Source of the DNA: Pantoea ananatis LMG 2665
GTDB taxonomy: Bacteria; Pseudomonadota; Gammaproteobacteria; Enterobacterales; Enterobacteriaceae
Direction of reading: 5' to 3'
Assembly: GCF_000710035.2 (NCBI RefSeq)
Contig: NZ_JMJJ01000005.1
Span: 372,001 to 436,000, forward strand
Length of the DNA: 64,000 bases
The notes under the pieces are model-generated. The model was not told the origin of the DNA, did not search any database, and saw nothing but the letters and a program-made list of their open reading frames with translations. The position numbers and the translations under genes were made by a program. This document shows, one piece after another, positions 1 to 8,518 of the stretch (position 1 is its first letter; each line of letters begins with the position of its first letter).

Positions 1-1623
1 GTGCCGAATTCCGTCAATCTGACGCGTTAGCGGCGTTTCGGCCAGGCTGGCATACAGGCTCAGCATCTGGCGCAGTGCCGCAGCCCCTTCGCCATCGCTG
101 CTGTCCATCAGGCTCAGATAGTTCATCTGAAGATGACTGATGAGTCGCCATGCTGAAAGCCCTTCAGCCAGCGCCGGACGCGGTGGCGTCGGGCCTTTGC
201 ACAATTTAAGTTGCCCGACAGGAATGGAATCCGGCATTACAAAGTTGGCCTGCTCTTGCTGTAGCAGCATTAAAGGCAGGTCACGGCTGGTGCACATCAC
301 TTCCGCAGACAAGTAGCGGATATCGCTGTTCCACGGCGTATGATTTTGATCCACCAGGGAGAGAAACACTTCAGAACCGATATAGCCTGTTCGGGTGCCA
401 TAGCGCAACGCGTGCTCAGAGAGCGTGCGCTGTTCACGACGCAGGGAGAAATACGCGCCATAATCCCCGCCGTCATGGCTGAAGGTGCTCCAGAACGGCC
501 GGAAGATCTGCTCTTCGCGCTGTCCTTCGACAGAGGCAAACAAGCGCTTCACCGAATGGATCTCATAGTCCAGCGGACGAATATTATCGACCACCAGGTG
601 ATACTCGTGCTGACTGTCGCTGACCTTAAGCCGCTCGGCGGTTTTCGGGAACAGGTTAATGACCGGCGTGCAGTGCAGGGCCAGATGGGCGATGTCGACA
701 ACGCTTTCCAGCGCCGCATCGGCCTTATCCAGCAAGATGACGATGTCAAACGACAGGGCGTTATCGCAGCGCTGCAGGAAAGGCGACAGCTGACGCAGGC
801 TGATAAACTGGAAGCGTGCCGGGAATGCAAAATACTCCTGCAGCAGGCGGTAGCCGTCAAAATTACGCAGATCGTCGGGCAGCAGGGCCTGCTCAGTCGA
901 AAAGCCTTCCTGCTGAAGCGCGTCATCCGGCAGAATCTGACGTTGCGGTTTTGCTTCCACGGACTGCAGGATGATTCCGACGCGATGCTGCATCAGCAGC
1001 TCCATCAGTTTCAGGGCCTGAATATCGGGTCCGCTCAGGAAAAACATCACGTCATCGAGACTGAGCTGGCTTAACGATGAAATGCCTTCGCAGGTGATGC
1101 GGATACGGAGGGCGCTGGACGCCGCCGTCGAACCGCCCGCTTTCAACTCGCCTAACGGGATATCCGCCGGCACGCCACCTAATGACACATCGCTGATGCG
1201 CAGGGGCTGTAACATCACATCGTGCGCGGTGGTATAGCTGCAGGTGACGCCCGTTTTTTTCAGGTTCTGGCTTTCCATCATTGTGCCGCGCGGCACCAGG
1301 AAACCGTTGCTGATATCGCCTTTGCGGCTGTCTGGCGTGAGCTGGGCGATGGCCATCGACGGCGTAGGTGAAAGGTAGCCCGGTGCCACCATTTCCAGCA
1401 TCCGCTGAGAAAAGCGTGGAAACTCGGCATCCATCTTTAACTGTACGCGTGAGGTCAGAAACGCGAAACCCTCCATAAGTCTTTCGACATAAGGATCGGC
1501 GACGTCAATGCCGCGCATACCAAGCCGCCCGGCGACCTTAGGATACTGGGCAGCAAACTCCGCGCCCATCTCGCGCAGATAGGCCAGTTCACGGTTGTAG
1601 TAATCAAGCAGCTTGCTGTCCAT
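1..1623 (-). CDS. tssF: T6SS baseplate subunit TssF (partial, 3' end beyond left edge)
   Basis: This is a component of the T6SS baseplate wedge, which works in the cytoplasm with TssE, TssG and TssK. The reading frame is open for 541 codons from the ATG at 1623 to the window edge, so the C-terminus is missing (the family is usually about 600 residues). The protein starts MDSKLLDYYNREL and continues with YLREMGAEFA, the typical TssF opening, followed by AGRLGM and DPYVERLMEGFAFL at about residues 30-60. It follows tssE after a 2-bp gap, so it is the last visible gene of the tagH-pppA-unknown-tagJ-tssE-tssF unit. tssG would be expected just outside the window. Confidence 0.93.
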   Translation of the reverse strand, partial: MDSKLLDYYNRELAYLREMGAEFAAQYPKVAGRLGMRGIDVADPYVERLMEGFAFLTSRVQLKMDAEFPRFSQRMLEMVAPGYLSPTPSMAIAQLTPDSRKGDISNGFLVPRGTMMESQNLKKTGVTCSYTTAHDVMLQPLRISDVSLGGVPADIPLGELKAGGSTAASSALRIRITCEGISSLSQLSLDDVMFFLSGPDIQALKLMELLMQHRVGIILQSVEAKPQRQILPDDALQQEGFSTEQALLPDDLRNFDGYRLLQEYFAFPARFQFISLRQLSPFLQRCDNALSFDIVILLDKADAALESVVDIAHLALHCTPVINLFPKTAERLKVSDSQHEYHLVVDNIRPLDYEIHSVKRLFASVEGQREEQIFRPFWSTFSHDGGDYGAYFSLRREQRTLSEHALRYGTRTGYIGSEVFLSLVDQNHTPWNSDIRYLSAEVMCTSRDLPLMLLQQEQANFVMPDSIPVGQLKLCKGPTPPRPALAEGLSAWRLISHLQMNYLSLMDSSDGEGAAALRQMLSLYASLAETPLTRQIDGIRH

Positions 1624-1625
1624 GA

Positions 1626-2201
1626 TTAACCTGCATCCTGTAGTTCAAAATGGCCGCTCTCTAAATCAACCTGAGTGCGGAACAGAAACTCCAGCGGGTA
1701 CGGCACACACCATAACCGGCCTTTAATCTCAATCGATAGTACGTTGTGCAGACTCAGAGAGGTCAGGTCGCTTACGCAGCGAACCTGTAAGCCCTGGGGT
1801 AAAATGCGTGGCTCAAAGTGCAGAATGGCATCGGTCATTTTCCGTTGCATATCCTGCCACTCGATGTCCGAGATATTCTGTCCGGCCAGGGGGGCCACGC
1901 CAAAATTCAGCACGGAACGCTGGACCTCCGTCAGGTCGCTCAGATCGTGCTGCGCCTCGTTATTGATGGTGTTGAATAACCACTGGAGATCGCGCAGAAC
2001 ATTACGTCGCAGCGTACTGTGGGTAATAATCGAACTGTTGCCTGACTCGGTGGTTTTATCTGGCGCGTCGTCTGTCAGCCTGTCCAGCAGGGACGACTGC
2101 AGTTTGTCACGCGCCGTCAGCGTGTCGCGATTTTTGCGCGCACGATAGCCGCCATGCAGCTGCGAATAGCCGTCACCGGACGAATTGTCATTACGACTCA
2201 T
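1626..2201 (-). CDS. tssE: T6SS baseplate protein TssE (gp25-like)
   Basis: TssE is the gp25-like baseplate wedge protein that helps start sheath polymerisation. It has 191 residues with a charged, poorly conserved N-terminus of about 60 residues. A gpW/gp25 domain follows, with LRRNVLRDLQWLFNT near residue 65, SVLNFGVAPLAG near residue 95 and a C-terminal strand pair ending in VPYPLEFLFRTQVDLESG. The arginine-rich RRNVLRDL helix and the FGV..L segment are family hallmarks. The start overlaps the end of tagJ by 11 bp, which suggests translational coupling. tssF begins 2 bp after the stop. Confidence 0.92.
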   Translation of the reverse strand: MSRNDNSSGDGYSQLHGGYRARKNRDTLTARDKLQSSLLDRLTDDAPDKTTESGNSSIITHSTLRRNVLRDLQWLFNTINNEAQHDLSDLTEVQRSVLNFGVAPLAGQNISDIEWQDMQRKMTDAILHFEPRILPQGLQVRCVSDLTSLSLHNVLSIEIKGRLWCVPYPLEFLFRTQVDLESGHFELQDAG

Positions 2202-3018
2202 GAGGTAACTCAGTTTCGTTGAAAATAAGCTGCTGCAGCGTCAGTAAGGGATAATCTGCTTCATCGCTGAGCCACATCTTTTGCCCGTGACCGATAAACT
2301 GACCGTCATCGCTGCCTGATTCCTGCCACTCCGTTACGCTTGCCCGCAGGAAGCGTTCATCAGCCTTGTCCTGAAGCGGGTAGCGCACCGGAATCTGACA
2401 AATTTGCTCACTTCCGTCCACCAGCTGCAGGCGAGTATGGCGCCAGACCAGATCCGTGACGCTTGCCGGAGCCTGAAACTCTATTTCGCTGATGGCAGCA
2501 AACGGGATCCAGTAATAGTGTCCATTGGCGATGGCTTCACAGACCGGTCCGAAGCGGCTGTCACCGTCCATTATCCAGGCGAACGGGCTTTCCCCCTCCT
2601 GGGTTGTGGCCGTACCGGCGCTCGCCTCTGCGCTTTCCAGCGCCTGAGCACGCAGTGCCGCACCGACGGCCTTATCGCCCGCTATGTCCGCTTTCAGCGC
2701 GGCCAGTAAGACCTGGCACCACGGCCAGGCGCTTCCTGGCAGTTGCGGCTCGGCTTCACCGCGCAAAACCGCTGCACGTTTCTGTTCGCCCTCAATAGCC
2801 TGTTGCAGCAAGGTCACGGTGGGCTGCGCCTGAGGCAGCATGGCCAGCCAGGATTTCAGCTGTGTCTGCGCCCTGCTCCAGTTACCGTCAAGGCACAGGA
2901 GTTGCACAAATGCCGCCCGTAAATCCGCATCAGCCGGATTCGCCTGGATTTGTGCAGTGATGCTGGACAGGTTTTCCGCCAGGGTAGCATTGGCCAGTCG
3001 CTGTTGTAATGAGTCCAT
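2191..3018 (-). CDS. tagJ: T6SS accessory protein TagJ (ImpE/SciE family)
   Basis: TagJ is an accessory protein that in other systems binds the N-terminus of the small sheath protein TssB and may modulate sheath recycling. The 275-residue protein starts with a helical, tetratricopeptide-like half (DADLRAAFVQLLCLDGNWSRAQTQL at residues 30-55; written here as two adjoining motifs, DADLRAAF and LCLDGNWSRA). Its C-terminal half has the ImpE features DGDSRFGPVCEAI and YYWIPFAAI near residues 150-175, and TDLVWRHT near 190. It lies 16 bp after the unknown periplasmic gene and overlaps tssE by 11 bp, which is the usual tagJ-tssE pairing. Confidence 0.88.
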   Translation of the reverse strand: MDSLQQRLANATLAENLSSITAQIQANPADADLRAAFVQLLCLDGNWSRAQTQLKSWLAMLPQAQPTVTLLQQAIEGEQKRAAVLRGEAEPQLPGSAWPWCQVLLAALKADIAGDKAVGAALRAQALESAEASAGTATTQEGESPFAWIMDGDSRFGPVCEAIANGHYYWIPFAAISEIEFQAPASVTDLVWRHTRLQLVDGSEQICQIPVRYPLQDKADERFLRASVTEWQESGSDDGQFIGHGQKMWLSDEADYPLLTLQQLIFNETELPHES

Positions 3019-3034
3019 TCAAACTCCTTATGCC

Positions 3035-4048
3035 TTAGTTGATGGTGCGATACACGGCTGCGGCCGGATCTTTGAGTTCCGGATGCAGTTTTTCCACCAA
3101 CTGCACCTTAATGGATGCAGGGCTGCTTAACCAGGGTGACCAGATCTTACGCACTTCCTGCAGGCGCGCACGCAGCGCATTTTCGTCTGCCGCTTCACTG
3201 GCGGGCATCTCAACCACCACCTGGTTTATCGCCTGCCAGCCGTTAAACTGCTGGCTAAATGGCAACACCAGCCAGCTGTCGGGTGACTTTTCATCACTCA
3301 GCACCATGCGTTCGCTGTTAACCGTGGTAATGGTCAGTTCATCAACCTGCTGTTTATCGTTCAGGCCCGCAACCGGGAACCCCTGCAGAAAACTCACGGA
3401 AACGGATTTGGTCGCGTCTTTGCCCGTCTGGGTCAGCGTGCTGTGCCCGCTTAACCAACCATCTTTGCCACAGGTGACGCCCTGTTTAGCCGGCACAAAC
3501 AGGGCGCTGGCCTGCGAGGGCTGATGCCACCAGGTGCGGAAATGACAACCGTCCAGCAAGCTAAACTGAAGCCACGGTGTGGTATCCGCCGCTGGCGAAT
3601 TCAGCACGACAGGCGCGGCGGGCGGGCTGACGGGCGCCTGCTGCACCGGCGCCTGTTGGGCGGGCTGAGCCGGTTGAACGGGCTGTGCAGCGGCAGGCGG
3701 AGTCACCACCGATTTCCACTGCTGCGCTTTCGCGGCCGTACCATTGGCCAGTGCGCCGCCCTCGGTATCGGTTAATTGCCAGCGCAGCTGCTGTAACGGC
3801 TTACATTGTGAGGCCATCAAGCCCGCAACGCGCGGTAGGAAATCACTCAGCACCGACGCATCTTTATCGCCATGCGTCACAATGCGCAGGTTTACGGTGC
3901 TCTTACACCAGCTCGACAGCTGGTTATCTTTTACATCATCAATCCAGACATCCAGTTTCTGAGTTGGCGACTGCACAATGCGATAGTTCTCTGCAAAGGC
4001 ATGTGTACTCAACAGCAATGCAGTCAGGCCCACTAATCCATATTTCAT
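3035..4048 (-). CDS. Unknown periplasmic protein of the T6SS operon
   Basis: I do not recognise a family. The ATG at 4048 is chosen because it gives a clean signal peptide (MKYGLVGLTALLLSTHAFA) with cleavage before ENYRI. A longer frame would begin at 4090 and put 14 charged residues in front of it. The mature 317-residue protein has an N-terminal domain of about 110 residues with two cysteines (SSWCKS, ASQCKPL). A Pro/Ala/Gln-rich linker follows at about residues 115-155. A larger second domain has LLDGCHFRTWWH and GVTCGKDGWLSGHS, so another cysteine pair. It sits between pppA (10 bp) and tagJ (16 bp), so co-expression with the apparatus is very likely. The role may be periplasmic assembly or regulation, which is inference. 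Confidence 0.75.
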   Translation of the reverse strand: MKYGLVGLTALLLSTHAFAENYRIVQSPTQKLDVWIDDVKDNQLSSWCKSTVNLRIVTHGDKDASVLSDFLPRVAGLMASQCKPLQQLRWQLTDTEGGALANGTAAKAQQWKSVVTPPAAAQPVQPAQPAQQAPVQQAPVSPPAAPVVLNSPAADTTPWLQFSLLDGCHFRTWWHQPSQASALFVPAKQGVTCGKDGWLSGHSTLTQTGKDATKSVSVSFLQGFPVAGLNDKQQVDELTITTVNSERMVLSDEKSPDSWLVLPFSQQFNGWQAINQVVVEMPASEAADENALRARLQEVRKIWSPWLSSPASIKVQLVEKLHPELKDPAAAVYRTIN

Positions 4049-4058
4049 GTTGGCGTTC

Positions 4059-4850
4059 TCAATCTCGAAGAGGGAAAAACTGCGCCGCATCAGACAGCGA
4101 GTGCAATAAGGTGGTGTCTTCTGGTGAACCTACCCACACAGCCATGGCGCTGAAGTTGTCCTGTTGACCCCCCTGCGGTTGGCTGTTTTTGATAATTTGT
4201 TGCATCAGGGTCAGCCACTCTTCTGGCGTATTCACCATATGCAATGATTGCTGCATTTGTTCCAGCGTCACGCCATGCCAGAAACCATCCGTACACAGCA
4301 AAAAGGCATCCCCATCCTCAATAGGCACCACATCGCTGTAACTGGCATCCCGCTGTTCATCGCCCATGCCTAATGCAAAATAGAGCAGGTTACTGTTAAT
4401 GCCTTCTGTCTGGTGCCCGGCATCTTTCATTTGCTGAATCAGGCTGTGGTCTGTGGTCACGTGGTAGAGATAGCCCCGACGAAACAGGTAAAGCCGACTG
4501 TCGCCTGCATGCGCCCAGTAGGCCAGTTCATAGTCTCTGTCGATAAACAAACTCACCAGCGTGGTGCCCATCCGGCTGTGCTGACTGTTTGCCTTTTGCT
4601 GTTGCCGAATGGCGCCATTGGCATAATTCACGTAATCGCGAATGGTTTGCGCATCGAGATGCGCATTGCCATCAAAGGCTTCCATCAGGCTACTGCGTGC
4701 AATTTTTGCTGCCACGTCACCGCCGGGAAACCCTGCCACACCATCACACACCACAAAGCAAGCCGAACGCTCGCCGATGCTCTCACCGGTTTGATCCTGA
4801 TTGCTGGCGCGGTCGCCCTGATTCGACGTGGAAGCAGTAGAGATATTCAT
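4059..4850 (-). CDS. pppA: T6SS PP2C-type Ser/Thr phosphatase PppA
   Basis: This cytoplasmic phosphatase reverses threonine phosphorylation of the FHA protein and so restrains T6SS firing, as known for PppA of Pseudomonas aeruginosa. The 263 residues carry all the PP2C metal motifs: GDRASNQD (12-19), VVCDGVAGFPGGD (34-45), AHAGDSRLYLF (about 113), LLCTDGFW (about 195) and GGQQDNFSAMAVW near the C-terminus. The ATG overlaps the tagH stop by 4 bp. The matching kinase PpkA is not in the window, so either it lies further left or control here is incomplete. Confidence 0.93.
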   Translation of the reverse strand: MNISTASTSNQGDRASNQDQTGESIGERSACFVVCDGVAGFPGGDVAAKIARSSLMEAFDGNAHLDAQTIRDYVNYANGAIRQQQKANSQHSRMGTTLVSLFIDRDYELAYWAHAGDSRLYLFRRGYLYHVTTDHSLIQQMKDAGHQTEGINSNLLYFALGMGDEQRDASYSDVVPIEDGDAFLLCTDGFWHGVTLEQMQQSLHMVNTPEEWLTLMQQIIKNSQPQGGQQDNFSAMAVWVGSPEDTTLLHSLSDAAQFFPLRD

Positions 4851-6745
4851 GCGTCATCCGTGTGGGTTTGTGAGTCTTTATACTGATTTACTTCCATGTC
4901 GTACGCGTGCAAGAAGGCTTCGCCAAACAAGGTATGGAAGTCATCTTCAATTTCACCGGCAGTTTCGCCATAGCGCTGGATAAAATGCTCCCACAGCGCG
5001 GCTTTACGGCTGCCGGGTAGTCCAATGCGCGATACGGAACCGTTTTGACGCGCTTCTTCTTCGAGCTGATCGGGGTTAAAGGACTGCAGCATGGAAGCAA
5101 TAATGGCGCGAATACCGGCAATCATCCCTAACTGGTGCGCCTGGAGGTCAATCAGTGCGTCACGCACGGCCTGGCGTGGCGGCATAAAACCTGGCATACG
5201 GCTGCCAAACATCTGCATCAATACGGTTTTACCTGACGGCAGCAGCTTAAAAGGGTTGTTAGCATCATCCAGGATCACGGTCATGTCGGCTTTTACACCG
5301 CGTTTTAAAATCGACCGGGAAGATAGCAGTGCCACCGTTCCCTGCGAGAACATGCTGAGCATCTGGCCGAACTGCCGCATCTGCTCGCGATCGAACTGCG
5401 GTGTCGGTTGCAGATCCTGCAGGCCCATACCTTCCAGCAGTGCATCCAGTAACTCGCCCTTTAAGGCATCACCGCTACTGGCATTGCCACTCTGCTCGGT
5501 CCCACCGCTGTTATTGTGCGAGGCAACCGGATCGATGCGCAGCCGCCCTTTTGGCGTGGGCGAAGGCGTGCGTTGCACCGCCTGCGGTGTTGGCAAGGTA
5601 ATGCCGCCGTAATCAATCGGGCTTTGCGCTCCTTCAGGCTGGGCAGGCTGCGGTTGAGGATCGAAAGCGGGATCGTGAGTGGCCTGTGTTTCAGTGTGAT
5701 CAAACAGCGGTGAACTGCTTAAATCAGCCAACTCAACCGGTGCAGTATCCAGGATATCTGGCATCGGCTGGTGATTTTCTTGCGGCTGTAATGGCGCCGC
5801 TTGATGGAGCTCTTTCTGCTGCAAGGGTGCAGACTGATGGTTTTCTTTCGGCTGCGATGGCGCAGCCATAGGTTGCGAAACCGGCATATCTGGCTGAGCC
5901 AGCGGCACTGCACCGCTCATCATTAACCCCAGCGGATCGTCATGATGACGCGGGTCCGGCGTGGCCTGGCTGCCAAACAGATTTAACGGGTCCACGTCCG
6001 TGGAGGTTTCCTCTATTTTGGGCTGCCCTTGCGCATTTTGTTTTGCCGACAAGGTGCTGGGCGTGCGGTCATCAAAAATGCTTTCCTGAGCAAACAGCGC
6101 ATCCTCTTCATCAAACAGGCTGCTTGTCTTAGGTTGCTGACCGATATCCAGCGGTTTATCGCTCATTAACTGAGCCAGCGGATCTTCGGGATTACGGTTT
6201 GCCGCTGTAGAGGTTAACGGATTTGCCTCCGGCATTTCTGGCGCAGCACTTTTACGTTTCGATAAGTCATCAGAAATTGAAAACTCTTTGGCAAGGCTGT
6301 CCCAGATCTCGCTGGGAATGGCAGCCGTGCTGGCAGCCGGCGCCTGTACAGGGACCGCATTGGGTACGGGCTGCGGCTTAGGTGCGGCTGCAGCGGTCAA
6401 CGGAGGCTGCTGCGATTGCTGCTCGCCATTAAGATCGTTAACCAGCAGGCGATAGTCGTCGATGCCGAGAATATCTCCGTCCTGCAACTCCACCTGACGT
6501 CCACGCTCAAGCGGGATGTCATTCAGCAGCACGCGCGTAACGTTACCGCGGTTGGTCAGGCGACATTCGCCCTCTGCAGTAATATGCACGATAGCCTGCA
6601 GGCGAGAAATAGTGCGATCGTCGTCGGGCAATATCAGATTATTATCCACGCCTCGACCGATAGTGCCGCCTGGAGGAAGAAAATCGAAACTGATTTGCGG
6701 CGGTTCATGGCCGGGTTTAGCGGTTATTATCGTAAAGCGCATCAC
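4847..6745 (-). CDS. tagH: T6SS FHA-domain protein TagH (Fha/ImpI)
   Basis: TagH is a scaffold that binds phosphothreonine and couples PpkA/PppA signalling to T6SS assembly. The 632 residues divide into three parts. An N-terminal FHA domain (about 25-102) has Gly30-Arg31, Ser47-Arg48, His54 and Asn75 in the expected spacing. A long Pro/Gln-rich low-complexity linker (about 105-420) follows, and then the conserved TagH C-terminal domain (about 430-620, with LLDALLEGMGLQDL and LFGEAFLHAYD). The linker holds three imperfect 11-residue repeats near residues 293-327 (QPKENHQ, QQKELHQ, QPQENHQ). It is the first gene of the left T6SS operon; 130 bp separate it from the hcp island. Confidence 0.93.
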   Translation of the reverse strand: MMRFTIITAKPGHEPPQISFDFLPPGGTIGRGVDNNLILPDDDRTISRLQAIVHITAEGECRLTNRGNVTRVLLNDIPLERGRQVELQDGDILGIDDYRLLVNDLNGEQQSQQPPLTAAAAPKPQPVPNAVPVQAPAASTAAIPSEIWDSLAKEFSISDDLSKRKSAAPEMPEANPLTSTAANRNPEDPLAQLMSDKPLDIGQQPKTSSLFDEEDALFAQESIFDDRTPSTLSAKQNAQGQPKIEETSTDVDPLNLFGSQATPDPRHHDDPLGLMMSGAVPLAQPDMPVSQPMAAPSQPKENHQSAPLQQKELHQAAPLQPQENHQPMPDILDTAPVELADLSSSPLFDHTETQATHDPAFDPQPQPAQPEGAQSPIDYGGITLPTPQAVQRTPSPTPKGRLRIDPVASHNNSGGTEQSGNASSGDALKGELLDALLEGMGLQDLQPTPQFDREQMRQFGQMLSMFSQGTVALLSSRSILKRGVKADMTVILDDANNPFKLLPSGKTVLMQMFGSRMPGFMPPRQAVRDALIDLQAHQLGMIAGIRAIIASMLQSFNPDQLEEEARQNGSVSRIGLPGSRKAALWEHFIQRYGETAGEIEDDFHTLFGEAFLHAYDMEVNQYKDSQTHTDDA

Positions 6746-6875
6746 GGATTCCTGCGGTTAGCTGTTCGACATCTATATCGCGCGTCTCTCGGGGAGAAAG
6801 GCGGGATATAGAAGCGTAGTCAATGGTACGGAAGATAAACGCAACCCTAATGTTGCAGATAGCCATCCGTGAAAG

Positions 6876-7277
6876 TTAATCGTAGGGCATTTCTGATAAT
6901 TCTTTCGTGCGTAACTCATCAAGCCTGGCGACGCACTCGTTATTAAATACGGTGTGCGCATTGCTGCCTTTATCTGCGGGATGCGCATATAACTGGCACT
7001 GCTCGTCACGGTAGGCTAACCAGTGACGCTGGGATTGAATAAACAGGTTCTGGTAGTTCTTTTTAGCTTGAGGTTCACTTTGAAAAACATGTTCGATACG
7101 TTTTTTCGTCGCCCCGTAGGCCTGATTTAAATCGTCTTCTGCATGTGCCCGGTTATTCTCGGCACAGCTAAACACATCGGCATCACTGGTCTTTTTAGCG
7201 CAGTCATCAAGGGCGTAAACGGCGGAAGAAAAACCAAACATGATAAAAGTCGCACATCCCAAAAAAGATATCTTCAT
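6876..7277 (-). CDS. Secreted LprI-domain (lysozyme-inhibitor-like) protein, copy A
   Basis: A 133-residue exported protein with a signal peptide (about residues 1-22, ending SAVYA) and an LprI/DUF1311-type domain. The typical pattern is visible: paired cysteines in DDCAKKT and VFSCAENN, NQAYGATKKRI, the signature SQRHWLAYRDEQC, and a final NNECVARLDELR. LprI of Mycobacterium tuberculosis inhibits lysozyme, and the domain is common in periplasmic proteins of gram-negative bacteria. Its place inside a T6SS locus suggests a periplasmic protective or immunity role, which is inference. It lies 94 bp after unknown secreted protein copy 1, the same order as the second pair at 9382-10411. Confidence 0.8.
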   Translation of the reverse strand: MKISFLGCATFIMFGFSSAVYALDDCAKKTSDADVFSCAENNRAHAEDDLNQAYGATKKRIEHVFQSEPQAKKNYQNLFIQSQRHWLAYRDEQCQLYAHPADKGSNAHTVFNNECVARLDELRTKELSEMPYD

Positions 7278-7371
7278 TTTTTATATTGACCTGTTTTACA
7301 GATGTAAAAGCGCATTGTTTAACTGATGTCAGACTACGGTGAGGAACTCGCCTATCAGGGCAAGGCGCAAC

Positions 7372-7923
7372 TCAGGGCATTGTCCTGTAAAGGGTTCGCA
7401 GTTCCTTGATCGATTTTGCTCCTGAAGCTCCAATTTTCCTCGTCAGCGGCTCATTGATAGTGATCGAGTGATTGGTCAGGTCGACAGAAACGATGATGGC
7501 TTCCTGTGCTGTCGTATTGGGAGACGCAACGTCATATATCACCGCGATGATGACTTTATTATCTTTTTCATCGAGCATGCCGACAGAGCGAGTCGCATGA
7601 CATGTTTCCGCTTCCCAGTCACCGAATCCAATTGTTGGTAAAACACGCTCTGCCTGATGAGCGTTGTTTGACCAGGCGACAAAACACACGTCCTTATCTT
7701 GTGAGTCGAAACCCTGCCCGGCAATAAAACTGCCCAGAACTTTGCCTTCATTAACCAGATGAAAACTTTGGTGTGGAACTGGAGAACCGCCCTGAATGCC
7801 TTTATCAGACGATAATTTATAAATACTTTTCTGATAGGGCGCATCCGCTATAGGAGCAAGGGAAAGCGCAGCCAATACGTGAAAAGGGGTTAACAGCGAT
7901 AAAAACATTAGTACATAGCGCAT
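7372..7923 (-). CDS. Unknown secreted protein, paralogue 1 of the hcp island
   Basis: A 183-residue protein of no family I recognise, with a clear signal peptide (MRYVLMFLSLLTPFHVLA). It is a diverged paralogue of the protein at 9839-10411. Both have an HQSFHL/HSQTFHL strand, VCFVAWS versus VCFIAWS, GFGDWEAETCH versus GHGDWETVGCH, and a C-terminal GAKSIKELR versus GIKSIAEMR. Two cysteines are conserved (in CFxAWS and in the xxCH after GDWE) and could form a disulfide in the periplasm. As in the other copy, an LprI gene comes next, here after 94 bp. Immunity or stress-protein function is possible but not shown. Confidence 0.7.
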   Translation of the reverse strand: MRYVLMFLSLLTPFHVLAALSLAPIADAPYQKSIYKLSSDKGIQGGSPVPHQSFHLVNEGKVLGSFIAGQGFDSQDKDVCFVAWSNNAHQAERVLPTIGFGDWEAETCHATRSVGMLDEKDNKVIIAVIYDVASPNTTAQEAIIVSVDLTNHSITINEPLTRKIGASGAKSIKELRTLYRTMP

Positions 7924-8012
7924 AATATTTTATGTATCCATTGACGTAATGACCACTTGAATGGTGAAAATATCATTGCACCACTATAACGTCATATCAG
8001 CCTGTTAAAAAA

Positions 8013-8407
8013 TCAGTATGGCAGCAGTTTAAGTACGGCCGTACGCTCAGTATCCATTCGATAAATGCAGAGATTCGTTGTGACAGCATATGGATTACTG
8101 CCTTCTTCTGCAGCAAAAGCTTCAAGATGACATTGACCATCCCTGAATTTAAGCCAATTACGCTGCGTATCAACCACAATCCCGGCATACTGCTCACCCA
8201 GTTTTTTTGAGAGCCGTACATTTTTACAATGCGCTCTCTTGCAAGACCCTATTCGTGATTTAACTCTTTTTCAGCCTGGCTTTTGTATTTAACAGAACAT
8301 TGATATAGCTCGACATCATTACTTGTTTTAGAACACGGTGTTTCTGCGAAGCAGGAAGCTGAAAAAACAGCGATTGAAGCCACGAAAAACGCTGCGTAAA
8401 TTTTCAT
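8013..8407 (-). pseudogene. LprI-family gene broken by a nonsense codon and a frameshift
   Basis: From the ATG at 8407 the frame encodes a signal peptide (MKIYAAFFVASIAVFSAS) and the start of an LprI domain (ETPCSKTSNDVELYQCS), then meets an in-frame TAG at 8251-8249, after NHE. Translation past it continues as LprI sequence (GLARERIVKMYGSQ) up to a run of seven A (T7 on the plus strand, 8202-8208). There a one-base shift is needed to recover RNWLKFRDGQCHLEAFAA and a terminal LCIYRMDTERT, stopping at 8013. Both halves align with the intact neighbours (NQAYG..KKRI and SQRHWLAYRDEQC), so this is a decayed paralogue with two separate lesions. Confidence 0.85.
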
Positions 8408-8518
8408 TACTCACTCGACTCCGAAAGTTACAGATCTCATCTCATCAACAAGCGTATTAAGGTAAAGAAAGCGCGCTCGCTTATCTTAAAAGACTCACTT
8501 AAACAGGCACTGATCATT

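Noticed and set aside
340-1074. Open plus-strand frame of 244 codons opposite tssF
   Set aside because: It lies fully antisense to a clear tssF frame, has no recognisable domain and no ribosome site.
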